Source: Reyranella sp.
GTDB taxonomy: Bacteria; Pseudomonadota; Alphaproteobacteria; Reyranellales; Reyranellaceae
Length of the DNA: 64,000 nt
Assembly (NCBI RefSeq): GCF_030651995.1
Contig: NZ_JAUSBN010000009.1
Coordinates: 1-64,000 of the forward strand
Direction of reading: 5' to 3'
Below the pieces are notes generated by a model. That model saw nothing but the letters and a program-made list of their open reading frames with translations. It did not search any database and was not told the origin of the DNA. The position numbers and the translations under genes were made by a program. Positions 32,536 to 40,194 of this stretch are shown piece by piece; position 1 is the first letter of the stretch, and each line of letters opens with the position of its first letter.

Positions 32536-33114
32536 ATGTCACGCACCATGAAGGCGCTCCTCGGTGTCTGGATCGCGGCGCTCGTCGTTGCGGCCGGCTG
32601 GATCGGTTGGGATGCCACGCAGGGCGGGAAACCGTCGATCGGCGGGCCGTTCCAGCTCGTCGACCAGGATGGCCGCCCCTTCTCAAGCGATCAGCTCAAG
32701 GGCAAGCCGACGTTGATCTACTTCGGTTTCACCTATTGTCCCGACGTCTGCCCGACCTCGTTGCTGTTGATGGAGACGGCAGTCGAGAAGCTGGGACCGG
32801 ACGCGGCCAAGAAGGTGAACGTCGTCTTAATCACCATCGATCCGGAGCGCGACACGCCGGAGCTGCTGAAGGGCTATGTTCCGAACTTCGGGCCGGGGAT
32901 CATCGGGCTCACCGGAACGCCCCAGCAGATCGCCAATGTGGCCAAGGCCTATCGCGTCTATTACCAGAAAGTGCCCGGCAAGGAGGGTTCGCCCTACCTC
33001 ATGGACCACTCCTCGATCGTCTACCTGCTCGATCGCAACGGCCGCTTCGTGACCCACTTCACCCATGACGCCAAGGCCGAAACCATCGCCAAGGCCGTGG
33101 GGCGCCTTCTTTAA
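32536..33114 (+). CDS. SCO family copper-binding/redox protein
   Basis: SCO1/SenC protein of 192 residues, involved in assembling the CuA centre of cytochrome c oxidase. An N-terminal membrane anchor (LLGVWIAALVVAAGWIGW) is followed by a thioredoxin fold. The copper ligands are the CxxxC motif in YFGFTYCPDVCPTS and the distal histidine in LMDHSSIVYLLD. Start uncertain: ATGs at 32524, 32536 and 32548 are all in frame. It is divergent from the NDH-2-like gene, 66 nt away. Confidence 0.92.
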   Translation: MSRTMKALLGVWIAALVVAAGWIGWDATQGGKPSIGGPFQLVDQDGRPFSSDQLKGKPTLIYFGFTYCPDVCPTSLLLMETAVEKLGPDAAKKVNVVLITIDPERDTPELLKGYVPNFGPGIIGLTGTPQQIANVAKAYRVYYQKVPGKEGSPYLMDHSSIVYLLDRNGRFVTHFTHDAKAETIAKAVGRLL

Positions 33115-33153
33115 GTCGTTGTTTTTACACGATTGTTGCGCCGCAATATGGAC

Positions 33154-33181
33154 GTGACAAGGGCTCGCCGGAGCGTACAAT
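33154..33181 (+). promoter_or_regulatory. Near-leaderless promoter of phaZ
   Basis: GTGACA (33154-33159) and TACAAT (33176-33181) each match five of six consensus bases and are 16 bases apart. The -10 ends nine bases before the phaZ ATG, so transcription would begin only two to four bases upstream of the start codon. No ribosome site exists in that space. Confidence 0.55.
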
Positions 33182-33190
33182 CCGCGCCCC

Positions 33191-34411
33191 ATGCTTTATC
33201 AAGCCTACGAAATCCAGCGGCAGCTCTCGGTCCCCCTCCGGGCGTGGGCCAACGCCCTCGAGCAGGTCTATTCCAGCCCCTACAATCCGTGGGCGGAAAC
33301 CTGGGTCGGCAAGTCGATCGCCGCGGGCGCGGAGATCATGACGCGCCTCACCCAGAATTACGGCAAGCCGGCGTTCGGATTGAAGACGACGACGGTCGGC
33401 GACGAGACCGTGGCGGTCAACGAAGAGATCCTGCTGCGCAAGCCCTTCTGCCAGCTCCTCCATTTCCACCGCGACACCCCCCGTCGCGACCCCAAGGTGC
33501 TGGTGGTGGCGCCGATGAGCGGCCACTACGCGACCCTGTTGCGCGGCACGGTCGAGGCCTTGCTGCCCGACCATGACGTCCACATCACCGACTGGATCGA
33601 CGCCCGCGAAGTGCCGCTCAGCCAGGGCAATTTCGCGCTCGACGACTATGTCGACTACGTCGCGGAGTTCTGCCGCTACCTCGGATCCGACGTCCACGTT
33701 ATCGCCGTCTGCCAGCCCTCGGTGCCGGTGCTGGGCGCCGCCGCGCTGATGGCGGAGGCCAAGGATCCGCGCCAGCCCAAGTCGCTCACCCTGATGGGCG
33801 GCCCGATCGACACCCGCGTCAGCCCGACGGTCCCCAACGACCTCGCGATGCGCAACTCGATGATGTGGTTCCGGCATAACGTCATCTCGACGGTGCCGAT
33901 CAACTATCCGGGCGCGCTGCGCCGCGTTTACCCTGGCTTCCTGCAGCTCACCTCGTTCATCAGCATGAACCTCGACCGCCATGTGAATGCGCACATGCGG
34001 CAGTTCGAGCATCTGGTGAAGGGCGACGACGATCCGGCGGACGCTCACCGCACCTTCTACGACGAATATCTCGCCGTGATGGATCTCAGCGCCGAGTTCT
34101 ATCTCCAGACCATCGAGGTCGTTTTCAAGGAACACCTGCTGCCGCGCGGCGAATGGGTGAGCCGCGGCCGCAAGATCGATCCCTCCTTCATCGAGACCGC
34201 CCTGATGACGGTCGAGGGCGAGCTGGACGACATTTCGGGCGTCGGCCAGACCAAGGCGGCGCATGCGCTGACGCCCAACATCCCCGGCGCGCGGCACGTG
34301 CACTGGGAGCAGCCACGGGTGGGCCATTACGGCATCTTCAACGGCCGCAAGTGGCGCGAACAGATCATGCCACGCGTCCGCACCTTCATTCGCGAGAACG
34401 ACGCCCGCTAG
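33191..34411 (+). CDS. phaZ: Intracellular polyhydroxyalkanoate depolymerase
   Basis: A 406-residue PhaZ that mobilises cytoplasmic PHB granules, releasing 3-hydroxybutyrate oligomers. The N-terminus (MLYQAYEIQRQLSVPLRAWAN) and NPWAETW match the family. The nucleophile box is AVCQPSVPV with C174, the cysteine-type active site described for Ralstonia PhaZ1, rather than a serine lipase box. The acid and His lie in the C-terminal half (VEGELDDISGVGQT and PRVGHYGIFNGRKW). No signal peptide. PHA synthase is not in the window. Confidence 0.93.
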   Translation: MLYQAYEIQRQLSVPLRAWANALEQVYSSPYNPWAETWVGKSIAAGAEIMTRLTQNYGKPAFGLKTTTVGDETVAVNEEILLRKPFCQLLHFHRDTPRRDPKVLVVAPMSGHYATLLRGTVEALLPDHDVHITDWIDAREVPLSQGNFALDDYVDYVAEFCRYLGSDVHVIAVCQPSVPVLGAAALMAEAKDPRQPKSLTLMGGPIDTRVSPTVPNDLAMRNSMMWFRHNVISTVPINYPGALRRVYPGFLQLTSFISMNLDRHVNAHMRQFEHLVKGDDDPADAHRTFYDEYLAVMDLSAEFYLQTIEVVFKEHLLPRGEWVSRGRKIDPSFIETALMTVEGELDDISGVGQTKAAHALTPNIPGARHVHWEQPRVGHYGIFNGRKWREQIMPRVRTFIRENDAR

Positions 34412-34444
34412 AGTCTTTCCGTCGTGAATTGAGCCGCAGAGTTC

Positions 34445-34657
34445 ATGATCGATCGCTTCCTCATTCAAATGGGGAAGTGCCCCGTCATACGGGGCGATGG
34501 CGCCCGCTACACCGTCCTCGGCGCCCTGGGTCTCGCCATCGGCGTGGCGCTGCAGGGAACCCTGATCAACCTCGCGACCTGCATCATTCTGGTGGTGTTC
34601 CGGCCGTTCCACATCGGCGACCGCGAGCCGGCCGCTGTGGAGCGCCAAACCGGATAG
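34445..34657 (+). pseudogene. Fragment of a MscS-type mechanosensitive channel
   Basis: A 70-codon frame whose residues 24-59 ([20 protein letters not shown], then [16 protein letters not shown]) correspond to the pore-lining third helix and the following RPF(x)xGD motif of MscS. The preceding membrane helices and the following beta and cytoplasmic domains are missing. The sequence diverges after GDRE and stops at 34657. With this length it cannot make a normal heptameric channel. It is read as a deletion relic between phaZ and the phosphatase gene; a surviving micro-protein is possible. Confidence 0.65.
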
Positions 34658-34672
34658 GGCTAGCATGGCCCC

Positions 34673-35530
34673 ATGACCGACCTGCCCGTCGCTGTTTCCG
34701 AATGGAAGCCCGCCCCCTTCGATGTGAAAGGGGAGACGGTGTTCGCCATCGGCGACGTCCATGGCTGTGCGCCGGAACTCGGCGCGCTCCTGAAGTCCAT
34801 TGCCGGACTGGCCGGCGAAGCCAAGGGCCGGCGCCGGCTGATCTATCTCGGCGACATGATCAACCGCGGCCCCGACAGCGCCGGTGTCCTCGAACTATGG
34901 GCTCGGAACGAGGAGGCGCACGGGGTCGACCATGTCGACCGGCTGATGGGCAACCACGAGATCATGATGATGCTCACGGTCGTCGGCGGGCCGCACGCGC
35001 ACAAGGCCGAGACCATGTGGCTCAGCAAGCGCATGGGCGGCCATATTCTCCTCGACGAGATGGCGGCTCGCGCCGGGCGCCCGGCGCCGCACGCCGACCA
35101 GGCGCTGCTGCACGACGCCCTCGGCGAGACGGTCGTGCACCGGCTGCAGGGCATGCGCTCGCATGTCCGGCTGGGCAACACGGTGTTCGTCCATGGCGGC
35201 CTCGACCCCCATGCCGAGCAAGACGAATTCCTCGGCAGGCCCTGGCTGATCTTCACCGAGGCGCGCTGGGCGTGGATCAATCACGGCTTCCTCGACTGGA
35301 AGCAGGGCTTCGGCGGCACGCTGGTGGTCCATGGCCACACGCCGCCCGACAAGCACACGGCGATCAGCGGCATGGAAGATCCGCACCTGTTCGAGGGCGA
35401 CCGCCTGGGTCTCGACGGCGGCAGTGCGCGCACCGGTATCGTGACCGGCGCGCAGATCGAGGACGGCCGCTATCGCATCCTGAGGGCCGGCACTCCCTTC
35501 GAGACTCCCGTCTCTTCCGACGCCGGCTGA
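34673..35530 (+). CDS. Metallophosphoesterase, serine/threonine phosphatase-like
   Basis: A 285-residue calcineurin-type phosphoesterase with the dimetal motifs in order: IGDVHGC (GDxHG), LGDMINRGPDSAG (GDxxxRGPDS), GNHEIM (GNHE), VFVHGGLDPH and VVHGHTPP with metal His residues. This set is typical of PPP-type bacterial serine/threonine phosphatases and ApaH-like enzymes. It could dephosphorylate proteins or dinucleoside polyphosphates. The TAGCAT box at 34661-34666 ends six bases from the ATG, another possible near-leaderless start. Confidence 0.9.
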   Translation: MTDLPVAVSEWKPAPFDVKGETVFAIGDVHGCAPELGALLKSIAGLAGEAKGRRRLIYLGDMINRGPDSAGVLELWARNEEAHGVDHVDRLMGNHEIMMMLTVVGGPHAHKAETMWLSKRMGGHILLDEMAARAGRPAPHADQALLHDALGETVVHRLQGMRSHVRLGNTVFVHGGLDPHAEQDEFLGRPWLIFTEARWAWINHGFLDWKQGFGGTLVVHGHTPPDKHTAISGMEDPHLFEGDRLGLDGGSARTGIVTGAQIEDGRYRILRAGTPFETPVSSDAG

Positions 35531-35552
35531 GCTGAAATAGTTCGGGCCCGCC

Positions 35553-35582
35553 TGTCGGCGAGAAGCTCGTTCCTGCGTCCTC
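35553..35582 (+). promoter_or_regulatory. ECF sigma-type promoter of the YCII/DGPF gene
   Basis: TGTCGG (35553-35558), 17 bases, then CGTCCTC (35576-35582) stand 23 bases before the start codon. The same two boxes at the same 17-base spacing recur upstream of the VOC gene (37248-37277). The pattern fits the TGTCGA-type -35 and CGA/CGT-type -10 described for ECF42 sigma factors. Confidence 0.65.
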
Positions 35583-35605
35583 TGTCCAACAGGAGCCGAA
35601 GATCC

Positions 35606-35992
35606 ATGCTCTACGCCATCCTTTGCTACAACTCCGAGGAAGCCATCGGCGCGTGGTCCAGGGACCATCACGACGAGACCATGGCCAGGCTCTACGCGGT
35701 GAACGACAAGCTCGCCCGGCAAGGACGGCTGGGGCCGGTGGCCCGCCTCCTGCCGACGACGGCGGCCACGACCCTGCGCAAGGGGCGCGAGGAGATGGTG
35801 ATCGACGGACCCTTCGCGGAGACCAAGGAACAGCTCCTCGGCTTCTACGTCATCGACTGCGCCTCGCTGGAGGAGGCGCTCGATACGGCGAAGGAACTCG
35901 CCAAGGCCAATCCCGGGACCGGCAGCTACGAGATCCGGCCGGTGGCCGAATTCCACCCCAGCCAGCTTCCTGAAAGCACGCCGGCCTCATGA
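35606..35992 (+). CDS. YCII/DGPF domain protein
   Basis: A 128-residue YCII-related protein, with the name-giving motif VIDGPFAETKEQLLGFYVIDC in its centre and the ferredoxin-like alpha/beta pattern around it. DGPF proteins are regularly encoded beside ECF42 sigma factors; their biochemical role is not known. The stop overlaps the sigma-factor ATG by four bases (ATGA at 35989-35992), so the two are co-translated. An AGGAGCC site precedes the start. Confidence 0.9.
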   Translation: MLYAILCYNSEEAIGAWSRDHHDETMARLYAVNDKLARQGRLGPVARLLPTTAATTLRKGREEMVIDGPFAETKEQLLGFYVIDCASLEEALDTAKELAKANPGTGSYEIRPVAEFHPSQLPESTPAS

Positions 35993-37230
35993 ACGATCTC
36001 GGCTGGATCGACCCGATTCTGGGCGCAGCCCGCCCCCGGGTGATGGGGGCGCTGCTGCGCTACTTCCGGACTCTCGATACCGCCGAGGAAGCCTTCCAGG
36101 AAGCCTGCCTGCGCGCGCTGAAGAGCTGGCCGCAGAACGGCCCGCCCCGCGATGCCGCAGCTTGGCTGATCCTGGTCGGCCGCAATGCCGCGATGGACCA
36201 GGTCCGCCGGCAGGCGAAGCAAACGGAATTGCCGGACGAGGCGGTGCTGTCGGACCTCGACGATGCCGAGGCCTCGCTGGCCGACCGGCTCGACGGCGAG
36301 CACTACAAGGACGATATCCTGCGGCTGCTGTTCATCTGCTGCCATCCCGAACTGCCCGCGACGCAGCAGATCGCGCTGGCCCTGCGCATCGTCTGCGGTC
36401 TCTCGGTGAAGCAGATCGCCCAGGCCTTCCTGGTGGGCGAGGCCGCCATGGAGCAGCGCATCACCCGCGCCAAGGCCCGCATCGGCAATGCGGGCGTCGC
36501 CTTCGAGACACCGGGCGCGCCGGAACGGGCGGAGCGGCTCGCCGCCGTTGCCGCCATGATCTACCTGCTCTTCAACGAAGGATATTCCTCGAGCAGCAGC
36601 CGCGAGGCCGAGGCGCGCAAGCCGCTGGCCGAGGAGGCGATCTGGCTGGGCCGCCTGCTGTTGCGCCTGTTTCCCGCCGAGCCGGAGATCATGGGCCTCA
36701 CCGCGCTGATGCTCCTGCAGCGGGCGCGGGCGAAAGCGCGCTTCGACGGCGACGGCAATGTCGTCCTTCTCGAAGATCAGGATCGCAGCCTGTGGAGCCG
36801 GCCGCGCATCGCCGAAGGACTGGCGCTGATCGACAAGTCGATGCGCCACCGCCGGCCCGGCCCCTATCAGATCCAGGCCGCGATTGCGGCGTTGCATGCC
36901 CGGGCTCAACGCGCCGAGGACACGGACTGGGCCCAGATCGACCTGCTCTATGCCAATCTCGAACGACTGCAGCCCTCGCCCGTCGTGACGCTCAATCGCG
37001 CCGTCGCCGTCTCCAAGGTGAAGGGGCCCCAGGCCGCGCTCGAAATGCTCGAACCGCTCGGCGAGCGGCTGAAGGGCTATTTCTACTTCCATGGCGTCAA
37101 GGGAGCGCTGCTGGAGCAGCTTGAGCGGCCCCTCGAGGCCCGCGAGGCCTTCGGTCGTGCGATTGCGCTGGCCACCAGTCCGGCCGAGGCGGCGCATATC
37201 CGCCAGCATCTGGACCGGCTTTCCTGCTGA
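35989..37230 (+). CDS. ECF42-type RNA polymerase sigma factor with C-terminal TPR-like domain
   Basis: A 413-residue sigma factor. Region 2 is at about 18-80 (RVMGALLRYFRTLDTAEEAFQEACLRALKSWP ... AWLILVGRNAAMDQVRR). Region 4 is at about 115-165 (LPATQQIALALRIVCGLSVKQIAQAFLVGEAAMEQRITRAKARI). Then comes a long helical C-terminal extension (DUF6596/TPR-like) that defines group ECF42. No anti-sigma gene is adjacent; in this group the extension is thought to control activity. It probably recognises the two matched promoters at 35553 and 37248. Confidence 0.92.
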   Translation: MNDLGWIDPILGAARPRVMGALLRYFRTLDTAEEAFQEACLRALKSWPQNGPPRDAAAWLILVGRNAAMDQVRRQAKQTELPDEAVLSDLDDAEASLADRLDGEHYKDDILRLLFICCHPELPATQQIALALRIVCGLSVKQIAQAFLVGEAAMEQRITRAKARIGNAGVAFETPGAPERAERLAAVAAMIYLLFNEGYSSSSSREAEARKPLAEEAIWLGRLLLRLFPAEPEIMGLTALMLLQRARAKARFDGDGNVVLLEDQDRSLWSRPRIAEGLALIDKSMRHRRPGPYQIQAAIAALHARAQRAEDTDWAQIDLLYANLERLQPSPVVTLNRAVAVSKVKGPQAALEMLEPLGERLKGYFYFHGVKGALLEQLERPLEAREAFGRAIALATSPAEAAHIRQHLDRLSC

Positions 37231-37247
37231 AAAAACTCCGGCTGGCG

Positions 37248-37277
37248 TGTCGGCTGCGAGCCCGGCCATTCGTCCTC
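37248..37277 (+). promoter_or_regulatory. ECF sigma-type promoter of the VOC gene
   Basis: TGTCGG (37248-37253), 17 bases, CGTCCTC (37271-37277), 29 bases before the start codon. It is identical in both boxes and spacing to the promoter at 35553-35582, although the spacers differ in sequence. This argues for selection by the same sigma factor. Confidence 0.65.
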
Positions 37278-37306
37278 GGCACGTGACATCAGCCAAGGAG
37301 ACCGTC

Positions 37307-37717
37307 ATGATCTCTGCCGTCCAGCCGCCTGTCCTCGGTGGCCCCTGTCCCTATCTTTCTGTCAGCAATGCCGCCAAGGCCGCCGAGTTCTATGTCGAGG
37401 CGCTGGGCGCCCACGAAGTCATGCGCATGCCGCCCGACGACAAGGGCCGCTACATGCACATCCATCTGGTGATCGACGGCGGATCGCTGATGCTGGCCGA
37501 CGCCTTTCCCGAGCATGGCGCGCCGCTGGAGAAGCCTGCCGCCTTCACCCTCCACCTCCAGGTCGACGATGTCGACGCCGCCTTCGACAAGGCAGTGAAG
37601 GCCGGCGGCACCGTCGTGCTGCCGGTGCAGGACATGTTCTGGGGCGACCGCTACGGCCAGTTCCGCGATCCGTTCGGCGTTCTGTGGTCGATGGGCGCTC
37701 CGATCAAGAAGGGCTGA
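37307..37717 (+). CDS. VOC family protein, PhnB-like
   Basis: A 136-residue glyoxalase-fold protein similar to PhnB/YdcA-type members: PYLSVSNAAKAAEFYVEALGA at the start, HIHLVIDGGSLMLADAFPE centrally, and FTLHLQVDDVDAAFDKAVKAGGTVVLPVQDMFWGDRYGQFRDPFGVLWS at the end. Enzyme activity is unknown. The start at 37307 follows AAGGAGACC; the upstream in-frame text belongs to antisense/alternate reading of the sigma gene. It has its own ECF-type promoter and forms a module with the DGPF and sigma genes. Confidence 0.9.
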   Translation: MISAVQPPVLGGPCPYLSVSNAAKAAEFYVEALGAHEVMRMPPDDKGRYMHIHLVIDGGSLMLADAFPEHGAPLEKPAAFTLHLQVDDVDAAFDKAVKAGGTVVLPVQDMFWGDRYGQFRDPFGVLWSMGAPIKKG

Positions 37718-37739
37718 CGGGCTTCGGTGTTCAACCCCG

Positions 37740-39557
37740 TCAGGACGCGCGAGGCTCCATGACGGCCAGGAATTCGGCCCCATAGCGTTCGAGCTTGGCA
37801 TCGCCGATTCCATGAATCTCACGCATGGCGGCCAGGGTCGAGGGCCGGTGGGTGGCCAGCTCGACCAGAGTGCGGTCGGAGAAGACGACGTAGGCGGGCA
37901 CGTTCTGCGCCCGAGCCAGCCGCGTGCGCAGCGTGCGCAGCGAGTCGAGCAGTTCGGTGTCGGCATCGCTCACGATCGGCGGCGCCGTGGCCCGCCCGCG
38001 GCGCTCCCCCTTGGACGTCGCCGACGATGCGATCTTGCGCAGCTCGACCTTCTGCCGACCCTTCAGGACGGCCCAGCCCTCGTCGGTGACCCACCAGCGT
38101 CCGTGCTCCATCAGGTCCTGGGTGATCAGCCCGACCGCCGAGAGCTGGCGGAAGATCGAACGCCAGTCGGCGGACTTGCGGTTCTTGCCGACACCGAAGG
38201 TCGGCAAGGCGTCGTGCTTGAATTTGGCGACATTGTCGGTGAGGTCGCCCGTCAGAATGGCGACGAGATGCTCCATGCCGAAACGTTCGCCGGTGCGCAC
38301 GATGGCGGACATCGCTTTCTGGGCATCGATCGTCGCGTCGAACAGTTCCACGCCCTCGACGCAGAGATCGCAGTTGCCGCAGGGCTCCGACGCTTCGCCG
38401 AAATAGGCGAGCAGGGTCTGGCGCCGGCAGCGCGGCGCCTCGGCGAGCGCCAGCAGCGCATTCAGCCTCTGGCGTTCGATGCGCTTGCGCTCGTCGGAAG
38501 AATCGCCCTGCTCGATCTGCAGGCGGCGAAGCTGCATGTCGCCCAGCCCATAGAGCGTGAGCGTGTCGGCCGGCAGGCCGTCGCGGCCGGCGCGGCCGAT
38601 CTCCTGATAGTAGGCCTCGACGTTGGACGGCAGGTCGGCGTGGCAGACGAAGCGCACGTCGGGCTTGTCGATGCCCATCCCGAAGGCGACGGTAGCGGTC
38701 ATCACCAGCCCGTCCTCCTGCTGGAAGGCGTCCTGGTTGCGATCACGCACCGACTTCTCGAGGCCGGCATGATACGGCCGGGCGTTGATCCCCGCAGCCC
38801 TGAGGGTCTCGGCAAGCTCCTCGACCTTGCGGCGCGACGAGCAGTAGACGATGCCGCTCTCACCCGGATGGGCCTGCACGAAGGACAGGACCTGGCGTGT
38901 CGAACGCTCCTTCGGCTTGAACGCCAGCCGGAGGTTGGGACGGTCAAAGCTGCGCACGAACACGCGCGGCTCGGTGGCGAACAGTTTCTCGACGATGTCG
39001 CCCCGCGTCGGCGCGTCGGCGGTGGCGGTGAAGGCGAGGGTCTGCAGGCGGCCGCCGATCTGCCGCGCCAGATTGCCCAGCGTCAGGTACTCGGGCCGGA
39101 AGTCGTGCCCCCATTGCGAGACGCAGTGCGCCTCGTCGATGGCCATCATCGTGACCTGCGCCTCGGCCAGCATCTCGACCGTGTCGGGCCGCGCCAGGCG
39201 CTCCGGCGCGACATAGAGCAGGCGGAGCTCGCGGCGCCGCAGCAGGCCCATCACCCGCGCATTCTCGGTCGGCTCGTTGCTCGAATTGAGGCTGCCGGCC
39301 GCCACGCCGGCGGCGGTCAGCGCCTGGACCTGGTCGCGCATCAGCGCGATCAGCGGTGACACGACGAGGGTCAGGCCCGGTCGCGCGATTGCGGGAAGCT
39401 GGAAGCAGAGCGACTTGCCGCTGCCGGTCGGCATGACGGCCAGGACGTTCTCGCCGGCCAGCACGGCGCGCACGATTTCCTCCTGCCCGGGACGGAAGGC
39501 GTTGAATCCAAAAGCGGAATGCAGCAGCGCGCGGGCGTGGGAGAGGGGATCATCCAT
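37740..39557 (-). CDS. recQ: ATP-dependent DNA helicase RecQ
   Basis: RecF-pathway helicase of 605 residues. It begins MDDPLSHARALLHSAFGFNAFRPGQEEIV and has Walker A AVMPTGSGKSLCFQLPA, Walker B/aromatic loop IDEAHCVSQWGHDFRPEY, helicase C-terminal motifs (SGIVYCSSRRKVEELAETL, GRAGRDGLPA), the zinc-binding cysteines in CRRQTLL...CGNCDLC, an RQC winged helix (about 410-510), and a C-terminal HRDC domain. The ATG at 39557 gives the usual length; the frame continues to 39692 without conserved text. Confidence 0.97.
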   Translation of the reverse strand: MDDPLSHARALLHSAFGFNAFRPGQEEIVRAVLAGENVLAVMPTGSGKSLCFQLPAIARPGLTLVVSPLIALMRDQVQALTAAGVAAGSLNSSNEPTENARVMGLLRRRELRLLYVAPERLARPDTVEMLAEAQVTMMAIDEAHCVSQWGHDFRPEYLTLGNLARQIGGRLQTLAFTATADAPTRGDIVEKLFATEPRVFVRSFDRPNLRLAFKPKERSTRQVLSFVQAHPGESGIVYCSSRRKVEELAETLRAAGINARPYHAGLEKSVRDRNQDAFQQEDGLVMTATVAFGMGIDKPDVRFVCHADLPSNVEAYYQEIGRAGRDGLPADTLTLYGLGDMQLRRLQIEQGDSSDERKRIERQRLNALLALAEAPRCRRQTLLAYFGEASEPCGNCDLCVEGVELFDATIDAQKAMSAIVRTGERFGMEHLVAILTGDLTDNVAKFKHDALPTFGVGKNRKSADWRSIFRQLSAVGLITQDLMEHGRWWVTDEGWAVLKGRQKVELRKIASSATSKGERRGRATAPPIVSDADTELLDSLRTLRTRLARAQNVPAYVVFSDRTLVELATHRPSTLAAMREIHGIGDAKLERYGAEFLAVMEPRAS

Positions 39558-39715
39558 CGTCGGGGGCAACCTACCCCTGCGGGCCCGCCTGCGACCATGT
39601 GGAACGCCGTCGCTGGGGAGAGTTCTTCCCTTCGTACCGTACCGGATAAAGACCATTCCAAGGCGGAACCCGCACCCCCTGTGCTCGTTCATGTGCCAAC
39701 AAAGAGGGGATACGC

Positions 39716-39955
39716 ATGCTGGGATTGAGCCTCGCCGTCCTGTTGGCGGCGGCGGGAATCGTGGCCTTCCCGTGCTGGCGGCACAGCGCGGGGTGGGGGT
39801 TTGGCCCGAGTACCGTCGCCGGAGGCCTGCTTTTTCTGGTCGCAGCCTTCACCATCGGTGACCGTGTCATCCCTCATTCGCAGTCAGGGGCGTCGGAGCG
39901 CGCCCTCCCGCATCGCGCCCATTCGGTGGTGGCGCAGGGCGAGGCCCTCCGATAG
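39716..39955 (+). CDS. Small membrane protein, DUF3309-like
   Basis: A 79-residue protein with two hydrophobic helices separated by FPCWRHSAGWGFGPSTVAGGLLFLV. That pattern resembles the P-x-W-xHSxxWGYGPSGG signature of the DUF3309 family found in proteobacteria. The family has no assigned function. The C-terminal 25 residues are polar. The start has an AGAGGGGA site and is divergent from recQ. Confidence 0.6.
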   Translation: MLGLSLAVLLAAAGIVAFPCWRHSAGWGFGPSTVAGGLLFLVAAFTIGDRVIPHSQSGASERALPHRAHSVVAQGEALR

Positions 39956-40058
39956 CGGTCATCAATCGTACTTCGTCCATGAATGCGCGTAGGATCAACG
40001 CCATGGCCCGACGATCCGGAGATTTTCTCCGCCTCGACGCCAGGAAACCAACATTCCC

Positions 40059-40193
40059 ATGTCCATGAAACATCGCCGCGGCAACCGCGAGACGAAGAAG
40101 CCCAAGCAGGACAAGGTCAAGGTCGTCGCGCCGACCTTTGCATCCTCCATGGCCTCCGCCGTGAAGCCGGCCGCTCCCGCCAAGCGCAAGTAG
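40059..40193 (+). CDS. Small basic protein of unknown function
   Basis: A 44-residue frame, MSMKHRRGNRETKKPKQDK..., rich in Lys, Arg, Ala and Pro, ending PAAPAKRK. The RRGNRETKKPK start is a pattern I recall from short conserved hypothetical proteins of Alphaproteobacteria. An AGGAAAC stretch lies 13 bases upstream; a second ATG two codons later is an alternative. Nucleic-acid or ribosome contact is suggested only by charge. The stop is one base from the convergent ndvB stop. Confidence 0.55.
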   Translation: MSMKHRRGNRETKKPKQDKVKVVAPTFASSMASAVKPAAPAKRK

Positions 40194-40194
40194 C

